A stretch of DNA of 64,000 nucleotides from JAHCHG01 sp041394845 (GTDB taxonomy: Bacteria > Acidobacteriota > Blastocatellia > Pyrinomonadales > Pyrinomonadaceae): contig JAWKHL010000005.1 of assembly GCA_041394845.1 (NCBI GenBank), forward strand, positions 124,001-188,000. Direction: 5' to 3'. The notes below the pieces were generated by a model. It ran no database searches and was not told where the DNA came from. It was given only the letters and a program-made list of their open reading frames with translations. Made by a program: the position numbers and the translations under genes. Below are positions 57,047 through 64,000 of the stretch, in pieces; positions within the stretch are counted from its first letter, which is position 1, and every line of letters starts with the position of its first letter.

Positions 57047-57457
57047 TTATCCCGTCATTTTTTTCATTTCCAGAAAGAGTTTCAGAGTATCGACATATTG
57101 CTGAAATTTCGCCGGTTTATTCTCATTAAAAGTCCAAACATGTGCCAACTGAGCTTGAAATGAGTCTGTGCCGCCATTCAATTTTCCGTTGTAATAACCC
57201 AATACGATCACTTTTTCCCCAACATCGAATATCTCATCTATTTGGATTGACAGATTCTCAAACCCCGCGTTGATTCTTGCAAAAACAATGTCTCTGATCG
57301 CATCTGAGCCGAGATAAGGACTTTGATCGGAAAGCGGTGAATTATCTGCCGCAATCCATTCAAAATCTTTACTAAAAATTTCAAGTACTGCCGCAAAGTT
57401 CTTTTCGCCGAATTCAATGTAAATTTGTTCAATGGTTTGTCTATTTTCTTTTGACAT
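57047..57457 (-). CDS. SnoaL-like / NTF2-fold protein
   Basis: 136 residues. Start RQTIEQIYIEFGEKNFAAVL with EIFSKDFEWIA, middle YLGSDAIRDIVFARI, and end AHVWTFNENKPAKFQQYVDT are typical of SnoaL-like polyketide cyclase / ketosteroid isomerase relatives. It likely binds or converts a small hydrophobic compound. It follows the AraC gene at 57533 by 75 bases. Confidence 0.88.
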   Translation of the reverse strand: MSKENRQTIEQIYIEFGEKNFAAVLEIFSKDFEWIAADNSPLSDQSPYLGSDAIRDIVFARINAGFENLSIQIDEIFDVGEKVIVLGYYNGKLNGGTDSFQAQLAHVWTFNENKPAKFQQYVDTLKLFLEMKKMTG

Positions 57458-57467
57458 TTTTCCTCAC

Positions 57468-57511
57468 TGATAGTTGATTTTTTTTCGAAATTTTCCGGGA
57501 TTCAACTATCA
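57468..57511. repeat. Ten-base inverted repeat between the SnoaL-like and AraC genes
   Basis: TGATAGTTGA (57468-57477) and TCAACTATCA (57502-57511) with a 24-base loop. It could be a hairpin or a regulator site upstream of the SnoaL-like gene. Confidence 0.5.
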
Positions 57512-57532
57512 ACTGTAAGGCGAGGACAAATT

Positions 57533-58465
57533 TCAAACTATCAAATTCTTGCCAATTTTGAACCTTTTGTATCGTTGTTTTTCTCGGATTTCTGAAGGCG
57601 TTGCTCCGAACTTGTTCCGAAACGCGGAGGTGAAATGGCTGTGACTGGAAAAACCGAGTTCGAGAGCCATAGACGTTATGTCATCCTCGCCGGAAGAAAG
57701 CCGCTCAAACGCTTCCCGAAGTCTTAATTGTTTGAGATATTGATACGGAGTAATTCCTGTTTGCGATTGAAAAATCCTGACAAAATTATACGGCGACGAA
57801 TTAACAAACCGAGTCACTTTTTCCAAGGTAATATTTTCCGATAAATTCTTGGCAAAATAATGCTTCGCTGATTCAGTCATCTCTTTGTGTAATGATGCGG
57901 TTTCGGTTTTTCTGACGTTTGAAGCTTTATTATGTTGTTCAAACGATTGCTTTAGAATGTTTGTGATGATCTCAAAAGCTAAAATTTCTGTCTCAAATGG
58001 TTGAGACGGGAAAGTTCCATCTTCGATTTGTCGGATAAGAGCAACGTTTCGGCTGAAATTAATCGAATCGAGCGTTGCCGTTACAAAAGGAAAATGCGGT
58101 TGAGGAGTTTCCGCATAAGCAGGATTAAATTTATTGATGATTTCCCGCAAAACCTCTTCGGAAAGGCTAAAAACCGTTCCGCAATCTCCACAATCCGCAG
58201 GATGATCAATTCGGTATGTGCTGTCTTTGGCAAAGAACACAGCCTGATTTACGTTCGCATTAAAACTCTTTCTCCCAAAACATTTGTCAAATGTTCCGCC
58301 CCTTAGCAAAACAATGTAATTTTCAGGACATACCTCTTCATTCTTTGACACTTCGCACCGAGAATTACAAAAGTAGTTTGTGATGTTGACCAAACCGCTT
58401 TTGTAAAGGGTTCGAAATTTTAGTTTTTCGGTTGATTCAGGAAGCATATCTTTTCTTGTTGCCAT
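57533..58465 (-). CDS. AraC family transcriptional regulator (start made by a thiC relic)
   Basis: 310 residues from the ATG at 58465. The C-terminal double HTH (ITLEKVTRFVNSSPYNFVRI, DDITSMALELGFSSHSHFTS, FRNKFGATPSEIREK) is AraC-type. The N-terminal part with CRC-like Cys residues (NYFCNSRCEVSKNEEVCPEN; CGDCG) may bind metal or an effector. The Shine-Dalgarno GGAGGTGA and the ATG both lie inside a copy of the thiC tail (GGEIYHG codons, read one frame away). Confidence 0.9.
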   Translation of the reverse strand: MATRKDMLPESTEKLKFRTLYKSGLVNITNYFCNSRCEVSKNEEVCPENYIVLLRGGTFDKCFGRKSFNANVNQAVFFAKDSTYRIDHPADCGDCGTVFSLSEEVLREIINKFNPAYAETPQPHFPFVTATLDSINFSRNVALIRQIEDGTFPSQPFETEILAFEIITNILKQSFEQHNKASNVRKTETASLHKEMTESAKHYFAKNLSENITLEKVTRFVNSSPYNFVRIFQSQTGITPYQYLKQLRLREAFERLSSGEDDITSMALELGFSSHSHFTSAFRNKFGATPSEIREKQRYKRFKIGKNLIV

Positions 58466-58508
58466 GATATATTTCACCTCCACTATTCACAAATTCTTTC
58501 GCCATGCT
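58452..58508 (-). pseudogene. thiC 3'-end relic 6, overlapping the AraC start
   Basis: Reads GSMAKEFVNSGGEIYHGN on the - strand. The codons for GGEIYHG are GGAGGTGAAATATATCATGG, which in the other frame supply the ribosome-binding site and ATG of the AraC gene. Confidence 0.75.
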
Positions 58509-58561
58509 ACCGCAATTCCGCAAAAAATAAAAAAAAATGCAAAGTGTAAATGACCGATTTT

Positions 58562-58951
58562 CTATGATTTTGCCGCCATCACCTCCATCTCAAGCTTCCA
58601 TTTGGTTTCAAGCAATTGACAGCAGATTACCGTCAAAGCGGGGCGATGATTGCCCATAAATTTCATTCGCAGTTGGACATTGGCTTCATTAAAAGACGGA
58701 TCGGAAAGATATGTTCTGATTGAGATAACGTCTTCGTAATCCATTCCCGCCGACCGCAAAATCGTGCCGAAATGCTGCCAGATGATTTCGCCTTGTTCTT
58801 CAAAAGATTCGGGCATCGTCACGCCATCCGTCAGATAACCGTTGAGTCCGCTGATTATCAAGAGCCTTGAATTTTCAGTAACTTCGATTGCGTGACTGTA
58901 AGCTCGATAAGGTGGAAAAACGCCTTCGGGATTGTGTTTGAAAATTGCCAT
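58562..58951 (-). CDS. RidA/YjgF family protein
   Basis: 129 residues. YRAYSHAIEVTENSRLLIIS, SGLNGYLTDG and EDVISIRTYLSDP follow the RidA pattern, but the usual final Arg-containing motif (P-R-A/S--V) reads HRPALTVICCQLL. The family deaminates reactive enamines or imines or acts on related small molecules. Probably a single-gene module between relics 6 and 7. Confidence 0.88.
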   Translation of the reverse strand: MAIFKHNPEGVFPPYRAYSHAIEVTENSRLLIISGLNGYLTDGVTMPESFEEQGEIIWQHFGTILRSAGMDYEDVISIRTYLSDPSFNEANVQLRMKFMGNHRPALTVICCQLLETKWKLEMEVMAAKS

Positions 58952-58997
58952 GTTGTTCTCAGTATTAGTATTGATTAAAGTTTGTCAGGTGCATTCA

Positions 58998-59170
58998 TCA
59001 ATGAGGCTCCTTTGCCACATCAGGCAAAATTACTGTGATAAATCTCGCTTCACTTTGCGACAAACTCTTTCTTCTTTTCTGCCATTCTGGGTGCCAGAGT
59101 CTTTGCTTATGAAACGCCTTGTTTGGCGGCGAATTCGCAGACAACTTTCGTGATTTTCATTGAGCAAAAT
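58998..59170 (-). pseudogene. thiC 3'-end relic 7, the longest copy
   Basis: In one frame, with three stops: FCSMKITKVVCEFAAKQGVS, AKTLAPRMAEKKKEFVAK, SEIYHSNFA. FCSMKIT is the ThiC signature at the end of the cluster motif, which makes the identity clear. The gap between genes at 58952-59173 is filled by it. Confidence 0.8.
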
Positions 59171-59173
59171 TAA

Positions 59174-59956
59174 TCATGCATACCTTGCCAATGATTTGTC
59201 TAAAACCTCTTTAGCTTTTGTTTCAATGCTTTGTGTTTCGTGCCAAGCGTGAAGCGTGTCAAATTCAATCGGTTTCATACGTTCTTTGATGCGGGCAATT
59301 TCACCTATCGGCAGAGGAATTTTGTTTGGATAACTGTGCATTGCCGCCAGATGTTTTTTGCTCGGCGAGATGACTAAAGTATCGCCGCAGAGAATTGTTT
59401 TACTCGAAGCCAATTCCAAAATGCTGCTTCCCGCAAAATGTCCGCCGATGTTGTGGATTTTCATACCGCTCCACAATTCTTTCTCTAAGCCGTTCCACAA
59501 ATTTACCCGTTCGGTTTTATTAACAATCCATTTCTCATCCGCCTCGTGAATATAAATCAGGCAATCAAATTTTTCCGCCCAATCGCTCATATTGCTGTAA
59601 AAATGCGGGTGAGAAAAAGCGATCGCTTTGAGACCGCCTTTCGATTTGATCAAACTGACCGCGCTTTCATCGAACAACGGAATAAGGTCCCACAAAATAT
59701 TCCCTTCGGGAGCGAGAACGAGCAAGGCACGTTGCCCGATCGCAAATGCGGGCGAGAGTTTCAGTTCGTAAAGATTTTCGTTTAGCTTGCGAATTTCGAC
59801 GCGATGATTTTTTACCAACTCCGCCGAACTCGTCCAAGTCTGAAGGCCGTCGGGAACATATTGACGGTCATCTTCGCAAATCGGACAAACTTCCGGAAGC
59901 GGTTTTTCGGCAGGAAATTTCGTCCCGCAAGCACAGCAAATTATTTTTTGATTCAT
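59174..59956 (-). CDS. MBL-fold hydrolase with an N-terminal zinc ribbon
   Basis: 260 residues from the ATG at 59956. A rubredoxin-like ribbon (CCACGTKFP ... CPICEDD) opens the protein. The metallo-beta-lactamase fold follows, with SHPHFYSNMSDWAE (H-x-H pattern plus D), GGHFAGSS and LCGDTLV as metal ligands. The function could be thiol or lactone hydrolysis. It is the last gene of an AraC-DoxX-cupin-MBL operon, five bases after the cupin gene. Confidence 0.85.
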   Translation of the reverse strand: MNQKIICCACGTKFPAEKPLPEVCPICEDDRQYVPDGLQTWTSSAELVKNHRVEIRKLNENLYELKLSPAFAIGQRALLVLAPEGNILWDLIPLFDESAVSLIKSKGGLKAIAFSHPHFYSNMSDWAEKFDCLIYIHEADEKWIVNKTERVNLWNGLEKELWSGMKIHNIGGHFAGSSILELASSKTILCGDTLVISPSKKHLAAMHSYPNKIPLPIGEIARIKERMKPIEFDTLHAWHETQSIETKAKEVLDKSLARYA

Positions 59957-59961
59957 ACTTT

Positions 59962-60312
59962 TCAACTTCGCGGTTCGATAATTTCTACTTCTTCCGGCAC
60001 TTTCAGAAACAAAACACAGCCGTTTTTCGTGCTGACGCGATGTTTGTTGTTGACTGCGGTAAAAAGATAATCGCCTTCCTGCAGTTCGTCTTTCCCGAGT
60101 TTGACATCGCCCTCCAAAACATAGATTTCCTCGCCGCCCGGATGATTGTGCAAAGGATATGTTGCACCAGCTTCAAATTTTAAGAGAATTGTCGGCGAGC
60201 GTTGTGTCTCTTCGTCAAACAACAAAGATTTGATAAAAACTCCGCTGACCATATCCTCGTCCAAAGGCTTCCATTCCGTTTCATTGTTTTTTACAAGCTG
60301 ATTTCCGTTCAT
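59962..60312 (-). CDS. Cupin domain protein (ChrR-like)
   Basis: 116 residues. Cupin motif 1 is YPLHNHPGGEEIYVLEGDV with metal ligands H, H, E; motif 2 ends NNKHRVSTKNGCVLFL. The family contains dioxygenases and anti-sigma metal domains such as ChrR. Between the DoxX and MBL genes, with five-base gaps on both sides, so translation is probably coupled. Confidence 0.88.
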   Translation of the reverse strand: MNGNQLVKNNETEWKPLDEDMVSGVFIKSLLFDEETQRSPTILLKFEAGATYPLHNHPGGEEIYVLEGDVKLGKDELQEGDYLFTAVNNKHRVSTKNGCVLFLKVPEEVEIIEPRS

Positions 60313-60317
60313 TTTTT

Positions 60318-60740
60318 CTAGCTCCTGTTGATTTTTTCGTCAATACTCCAACGGTATTGCGTCGCGGTTGACAAAAGAAACGCGGCGCCACTAAAGACAA
60401 AGACCGAATAATCCAAAGGCTCTTTGATGCCGAATGAATATGTCATCGCTAAAGCGAATATCAACGTCAAAACACTGCTTGCGATGGCGGCAAATCGTGT
60501 CATTAAACCAATTAGCAGTAAACCGCCGAAACCCGTTTCCAAAATTGTTGCAGTAATTGCGAGAAAAGGAATTAGGCTTATCGGGGCAAATGAATTTACT
60601 TCACCTGTGTATTTCAAGAATTTCTCCCAACCAGACGAATGTTGTCCCCAAAGGCTCAACCGGCTAGCAACGCTGGATAAGAAACCTGCTGCAAGTGTCA
60701 ATCTTAGTAACAAAGTCGCTACGTCTTTTTGTGTCGTCAT
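60318..60740 (-). CDS. DoxX family membrane protein
   Basis: 140 residues, four membrane helices (VATLLLRLTLAAGFLSSVAS; LIPFLAITATILETGFGGLL; AAIASSVLTLIFALAMTY; YSVFVFSGAAFLLS). Typical DoxX/DoxD layout; the family is tied to thiol or quinone redox processes in membranes. Second gene of the AraC-DoxX-cupin-MBL operon. Confidence 0.88.
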   Translation of the reverse strand: MTTQKDVATLLLRLTLAAGFLSSVASRLSLWGQHSSGWEKFLKYTGEVNSFAPISLIPFLAITATILETGFGGLLLIGLMTRFAAIASSVLTLIFALAMTYSFGIKEPLDYSVFVFSGAAFLLSTATQYRWSIDEKINRS

Positions 60741-60821
60741 AATCTCTTTTCAACCTGATTATGATTTTGACACGTCTGTGGTTCGTCAGGAATAGAGGAT
60801 TTTAGAAAAAGAATGTAATTT

Positions 60822-61613
60822 TCAGATGCCGAAATGTTCTTTGTAGGATTTCGGCGACAACTTGGTTTGCTTTTTGAAAAAGTTGGAGAAATAGAATGGG
60901 TCGTCAAAGCCGAGTTGATAGGCAACTTCTTTGACCGACAGGTTTTCGTATTTCAAAAGCCGTTTTGCTTCCGAAGCTACAAGCCCGTAAATAACACTTT
61001 GTGCGGTCCTGCCCGTATGCAATTTTGAAAGCTCATTAAGTTTCGATTCGGTCGTTTGGAGCAGAGAAGCGATCTCACGCGCCGACATTTTCTTATCAAA
61101 ATTCGCCATTATTGCTTCGAGAAATTTCAAAAACAAAGCGTCAGGCTTATAAATTTCGCCGCCTTGCTTCAATTTTTCCCGATTGATTTCAACCAAGATC
61201 AGTTCGATTCGGCTATGTAGTGAGATTAAATATTGATACGGTTGTTGTTCTAACTCTTTACCGATTTGTTTCAGTTCCGCAGCGACAACTTTATTTTCAC
61301 CCAACGAAACAACTTCGTTCATCGCAAAATGACAAAATAGGCTGTTGTGAAAAATCAGTTCGATGTCGTTATCGCTCTTGCAGAAAAAATCGTAAGTAAA
61401 TTCGAGGACAAATCCTTTAGCGTTTTTATTTTCACGCAAATAATGAATTTGCCCCGAAGTAATCGTAACGACTGAATTCTCCGTGAGCCGAAAAACACCG
61501 TCATCAACCGCCAACACGGCTTCGCCCGACCCACACCAAATCAAAACATATTTCCGAATGCGTCGCGGCGTTTTTAATTCAACCGCTTTATCTAATGGTT
61601 TAATCCCAATCAT
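60822..61613 (-). CDS. AraC family regulator heading the DoxX-cupin-MBL operon
   Basis: 263 residues. An N-terminal cupin-like effector domain (VLAVDDGVFRLTENSVVTIT, SGQIHYLRE) and a C-terminal AraC HTH pair (KMSAREIASLLQTTESKLNE; LSVKEVAYQLGFDDPFYFSN; FFKKQTKLSPKSYKEHFG). Its stop is 81 bases before DoxX, so it probably regulates its own operon. A short thiC relic ends seven bases before its ATG. Confidence 0.92.
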   Translation of the reverse strand: MIGIKPLDKAVELKTPRRIRKYVLIWCGSGEAVLAVDDGVFRLTENSVVTITSGQIHYLRENKNAKGFVLEFTYDFFCKSDNDIELIFHNSLFCHFAMNEVVSLGENKVVAAELKQIGKELEQQPYQYLISLHSRIELILVEINREKLKQGGEIYKPDALFLKFLEAIMANFDKKMSAREIASLLQTTESKLNELSKLHTGRTAQSVIYGLVASEAKRLLKYENLSVKEVAYQLGFDDPFYFSNFFKKQTKLSPKSYKEHFGI

Positions 61614-61619
61614 TGAATT

Positions 61620-61666
61620 TTATAGCTCTTTCGCACCTTCGGGCAGATTGTCTTGATAAGTTTCTA
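61620..61666 (-). pseudogene. thiC 3'-end relic 8, overlapping the tautomerase stop
   Basis: Reads ETYQDNLPEGAKEL and a TAA stop, matching EIYHGNLPEGAKEH of the other copies. Its first bases overlap the TAG of the tautomerase gene and its stop lies just before the AraC start. Confidence 0.7.
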
Positions 61667-62059
61667 AACATCAACCCGAAAACCCAGATCTATATCACAA
61701 GCAGCTTGTCCGCCTTTTATTCCCCAATTTTCCAGCGGAATTTCTCTAATTACAATCTTTACGTGATTTGTGGGTATGCCGAACGGCTCAAGTTTATCTA
61801 CAATATTGCGATATAAATTTCTTTTAGCGTCAATAGTTCGACCCTGAAATGCGTCTATACTAATCAAAACTACATAGTCAGGATTAGTCAAAGTTGACGA
61901 AACAGCAAATCTGCTAGGTTCGTGAACAATCAATCGGATGTTTTTATCGGTTGCTGGAATCTTAAATGCTGTTTGCAACGATAAATGCACAGCGTCAATG
62001 ATTCCGGCTTCTTCCTCAGGTGTAAATTGTCGTCTGGCTTCAATTAAAGTATATGGCAT
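61664..62059 (-). CDS. Tautomerase (4-oxalocrotonate tautomerase / MIF superfamily)
   Basis: 131 residues. Pro2 (Pro1 after Met removal, the catalytic base of the family) is present: MPYTLIEARRQFTPEEEAGI. The length and internal pattern (VVLISIDAFQGRTIDAKRNL; VKIVIREIPLENWGIKGGQA) fit the longer tautomerase family with a beta-alpha-beta repeat. It may isomerise or dehalogenate unsaturated acids. A MITE copy lies ten bases before its ATG and has cut it off from its old upstream sequence. Confidence 0.85.
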   Translation of the reverse strand: MPYTLIEARRQFTPEEEAGIIDAVHLSLQTAFKIPATDKNIRLIVHEPSRFAVSSTLTNPDYVVLISIDAFQGRTIDAKRNLYRNIVDKLEPFGIPTNHVKIVIREIPLENWGIKGGQAACDIDLGFRVDV

Positions 62060-62069
62060 AAATTTATTT

Positions 62070-62337
62070 GGTAGTGATCAAAAGTAATGCTGACAAATGA
62101 ATGTCCCGCAGGGACTCTTGTCGTAATAGCCCGGCGATTGATCGCCGGGTACAGGTTCTCTCTCAGATCCATAGTCCTGAAAGGACGAAAGATAAATGTG
62201 AATTTGGCAAATTCGAGGCTGTCCCTTCAGGACTTGACGACATCGGCTCCATAACCCCGGCGATCAATCGCCGGGCTATTTTCAGATGCTCCGTTGGAGC
62301 AATTAGATTTTGCTCAGCATTACTTTTGATCACTACC
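62070..62337 (+). mobile_element. MITE-like element, copy B (268 bp)
   Basis: The same element as at 39455 in opposite orientation, with the same 24-bp perfect inverted ends and flanked by an exact 8-bp duplication ATTTATTT (62062-62069 and 62338-62345). It differs from copy A by a few substitutions and a 3-base deletion near ACATCGGCTCC. It is inserted between thiC relic 9 and the tautomerase gene. Confidence 0.92.
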
Positions 62338-62351
62338 ATTTATTTTAATCT

Positions 62352-62454
62352 TCAATGATGCTCTTTCGGTCCATCAGGTAGATTACCGTGATAAATTTCC
62401 GCGTCGGTTTCTAAAAACTCTTTCGCCTTTTCCGCCATTCCAACAGCAAAAATG
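62352..62454 (-). pseudogene. thiC 3'-end relic 9, open to its own stop
   Basis: Reads AVGMAEKAKEFLETDAEIYH then GNLPDGPKEHH and TGA without interruption. The best-kept copy. It begins directly after the beta-lactamase stop. Confidence 0.75.
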
Positions 62455-62462
62455 TGGACTTT

Positions 62463-63368
62463 CTATTTTGTTTTTGTAGAAAAATAATCCCAGGCAGAAT
62501 TGGCAATATCAGCAATTATTTTTTCTTCCGTCTCAAGATTCTCTTTGGAATCCGTCACAAAAACGCTGATGAAAAAATGCTTTCCGTTCGGCAAAAAGAC
62601 GATTCCGATGTCGTTGACGGCGGCTCTGATTCCGGTTGACGGATCCACGCCCGAAGTGCCGGGTTTGTGTGCAACAACCGTATTTTCTGGTAATTGCCCT
62701 TTCAGACGATTATTGCCCGTCGAAGTTTCCCGCAGCAATTTCCACAAAAACGCATAACTTTTCGCGGAAAGCCGCTCTTTCTTGTTGTCATAAAATGCTT
62801 TCAGAACTTTATTTGCGGCTTTGGGAGTTGTCCAATTCTGATATTGCAAATCCCGTTCGGCGTGCGTCTGTCTTTCCGTAACTTTTATCGAAAGGTCTTT
62901 GAATTTATTTTTGACAAAGTATTTCTCGACCGTTTGAGGTCCGCCGAGAAGTCCCAGCAAAACGTCGCAACCGACATTATCGCTTGCCGAAACCATATAT
63001 TCCAAGATTTCTGAAATTGTCAGAGTTACGCCTTCGGGATATTTATCACGGATCGGACTGTAAGTCTCGAAATAGTCTTTTTTCTGAATTTCGATTTTTT
63101 GATCGAGCGAAAAATTTCCCTTATCAATTTCGGAAAGCATCTTTAGGGCGATGTGAAACTTAAAAACGCTCTGCATCGGAAAATGTCTGTTGCCATTGAC
63201 GGAAACTTCCTCCCTGCCGCCCGCGCCGACAATCGAAACTCCGACCGTTGCTTTTTTGGTCGCAATGATCTGTTTTATCTTTTGCCGCAAAGCCTCTTTG
63301 CTTTGAGCAAAAGCGTGATTAGCAATAAATAGTAGCAATAGTGTGGATAAAAAAAATATTTTTTTCAT
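62463..63368 (-). CDS. Class A beta-lactamase, PER/VEB/CfxA-like subclass, with KPG in place of KTG
   Basis: 301 residues with a signal peptide (FFLSTLLLLFIANHAFAQ). Active-site elements: SVFK (Ser67, Lys70; SxxK), SDN (129-131), omega-loop ERQTH with the general base Glu165, and the subclass A2 pattern QYQNWTTPKAA. The third conserved motif, normally KTG, reads KPG (235-237; AHKPGTSG), confirmed from the codons AAA CCC GGC. It should hydrolyse beta-lactams, but the changed motif may alter spectrum or activity. Its start joins directly to thiC relic 10. Confidence 0.9.
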   Translation of the reverse strand: MKKIFFLSTLLLLFIANHAFAQSKEALRQKIKQIIATKKATVGVSIVGAGGREEVSVNGNRHFPMQSVFKFHIALKMLSEIDKGNFSLDQKIEIQKKDYFETYSPIRDKYPEGVTLTISEILEYMVSASDNVGCDVLLGLLGGPQTVEKYFVKNKFKDLSIKVTERQTHAERDLQYQNWTTPKAANKVLKAFYDNKKERLSAKSYAFLWKLLRETSTGNNRLKGQLPENTVVAHKPGTSGVDPSTGIRAAVNDIGIVFLPNGKHFFISVFVTDSKENLETEEKIIADIANSAWDYFSTKTK

Positions 63369-63437
63369 AATAGGATGTTCTTTCGCTCCATAAGGTAAAT
63401 TCCCGTGATGAGTTTCCCGCCTGTTGTGTCAAAATCT
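63369..63437 (-). pseudogene. thiC 3'-end relic 10, fused to the beta-lactamase start
   Basis: Reads HHGNLPYGAKEHP in frame with the beta-lactamase ATG; the tail's own stop codon is missing. GGAG within the GNLPYGAKE codons lies 17 bases before the ATG. Confidence 0.65.
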
Positions 63438-63465
63438 CTTGTTTTTCGCGCCCAAAAGAAATTTA

Positions 63466-63975
63466 TCAATCTTCTACAACTGCGATACATTCGATTTCGA
63501 TTAAAATATCTTTCCGCAAAAAGCCTTGAACACCGATCAAACTCGTGGAGGGCAAAGGCTTATCGGGCGGCAGATATTGACTGCGGACTTCCCGTGTGAT
63601 CTGCACCATTGACGGCTCCAGGTTTTTGACGAAATATGTAAGTTTCACAACATCGGAAAAATTTGCACCGGCTTCTTTTAAAATGAACTTGATGTTTTCA
63701 AAAACCTGTTCGGTCTGTTTTTTAAAATCGCCATTTCCGATAAGCTCACCTTTTTCGTTGAGCGGGATTTGTCCGGACACGTAAATTGTCCGTCCGCCTT
63801 TGACCGAAACTGCGTGCGAAAGTGCGGGCGATTTTGCAAGCTTTTTCGGATTGATGAATTTCTTTTCCATCTTTGTTTTGCGGGTCTTTTGATTCGGCTT
63901 TTCGGCGTTTGATTGAGCGAAAACTGTTGCCAAACTCAAACCTGTAATTGCGATAAAAATTATTAGTTTTTTCAT
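63466..63975 (-). CDS. Exported RidA/YjgF family protein
   Basis: 169 residues. Signal peptide (LIIFIAITGLSLATVFAQ) and a basic linker, then a RidA domain (ALSHAVSVKGGRTIYVSGQI; QVFENIKFILKEAGANFSDV; KLTYFV; PLPSTSLIGVQGFLRKDILI). Differs from the cytoplasmic RidA gene at 58562. An exported RidA is less usual. The gene lies at the edge of the window, and its upstream region is only partly visible. Confidence 0.88.
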   Translation of the reverse strand: MKKLIIFIAITGLSLATVFAQSNAEKPNQKTRKTKMEKKFINPKKLAKSPALSHAVSVKGGRTIYVSGQIPLNEKGELIGNGDFKKQTEQVFENIKFILKEAGANFSDVVKLTYFVKNLEPSMVQITREVRSQYLPPDKPLPSTSLIGVQGFLRKDILIEIECIAVVED

Positions 63976-64000
63976 ATTATTATCTTACGACGGTATTTTC

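Larger units (their letters stand above)
51105..64000. other. Accessory island built of small gene modules separated by thiC 3'-end relics
   Basis: From about 51.1 kb to the end of the window the base composition drops. Genes are short, nearly all on the - strand, and of accessory type (detoxification, regulators, antibiotic resistance). Ten decayed copies of one ~100-170 base sequence, reading as the ThiC C-terminus, stand at junctions in the same orientation. The right border lies outside the window. No integrase is visible. The island reading is inference; the repeats themselves are seen. Confidence 0.6.

Noticed and set aside
51105..63440. Integron cassette array
   Set aside because: The repeated junctions read as a protein tail and lack the paired R/L boxes and hairpin form of attC sites; no intI is seen.

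Overview
The window is a chromosomal segment of a Gram-negative-type bacterium with GC in the mid-50s over most of its length and a visibly more AT-rich right end. The large secreted beta-helix and delta-60 proteins ending in FG-GAP blades, the zinc-ribbon plus FxLYD-like protein, and the general codon style suggest Acidobacteriota, probably class Blastocatellia. That is an inference from protein style only; no rRNA is present to confirm it.

Region 1 (0-11 kb) holds the tail of an unknown gene, valS, two tandem paralogous secreted proteins, a VanY-like peptidase, nadC, a DUF1499 protein and a CPBP membrane protease. Region 2 (8.8-13.1 kb) is an NtrY-like kinase and a sigma-54 activator of NtrX/PilR type on the + strand, with a type IV pilin gene between them on the - strand. 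The pilin gene has a near-consensus sigma-54 promoter, so the three genes look like one regulatory circuit. Region 3 (13.2-23.3 kb) has two large secreted proteins that share a C-terminal six-blade FG-GAP module and flank a four-PAS histidine kinase plus single-domain response regulator. Region 4 (23.5-27.9 kb) is groES-groEL with a CIRCE operator on a strong promoter, a MOSC protein, a Fis-type regulator and purC. Region 5 (28-43.4 kb) includes uvrB, a GlcD-type oxidase, a HAD hydrolase, a type III PLP decarboxylase, LysR/EamA and TPR proteins. Region 6 (43.5-51 kb) is pdhA-pdhB-pdhC, broken by a four-helix-bundle gene cassette, then dsbD and an SGNH hydrolase.

Region 7 (about 51.1-64 kb and beyond) is an AT-rich accessory island of small detoxification, regulatory and resistance genes: RidA, ABM, cupin, DoxX, MBL, tautomerase, AraC, ArsR, MarR-GNAT, DinB, ACT and a class A beta-lactamase. 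Almost every junction between these modules carries a decayed copy of the same sequence, which reads as the 3' end of thiC. I count ten copies in one orientation. They make the island look like serial accretion at the end of a thiC gene lying outside the window. At least one copy supplies the Shine-Dalgarno and start codon of the next gene.

Two further repeat systems run through the window. One is a 268-271 bp MITE-like element with 24-bp perfect terminal inverted repeats; two oppositely oriented copies each have a perfect 8-bp target duplication. The other is a set of unrelated short sequences that share a seven-nucleotide (sometimes 8-10) tandem period, often arranged as two facing arms. 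They sit at gene ends and have entered two enzyme genes in frame.
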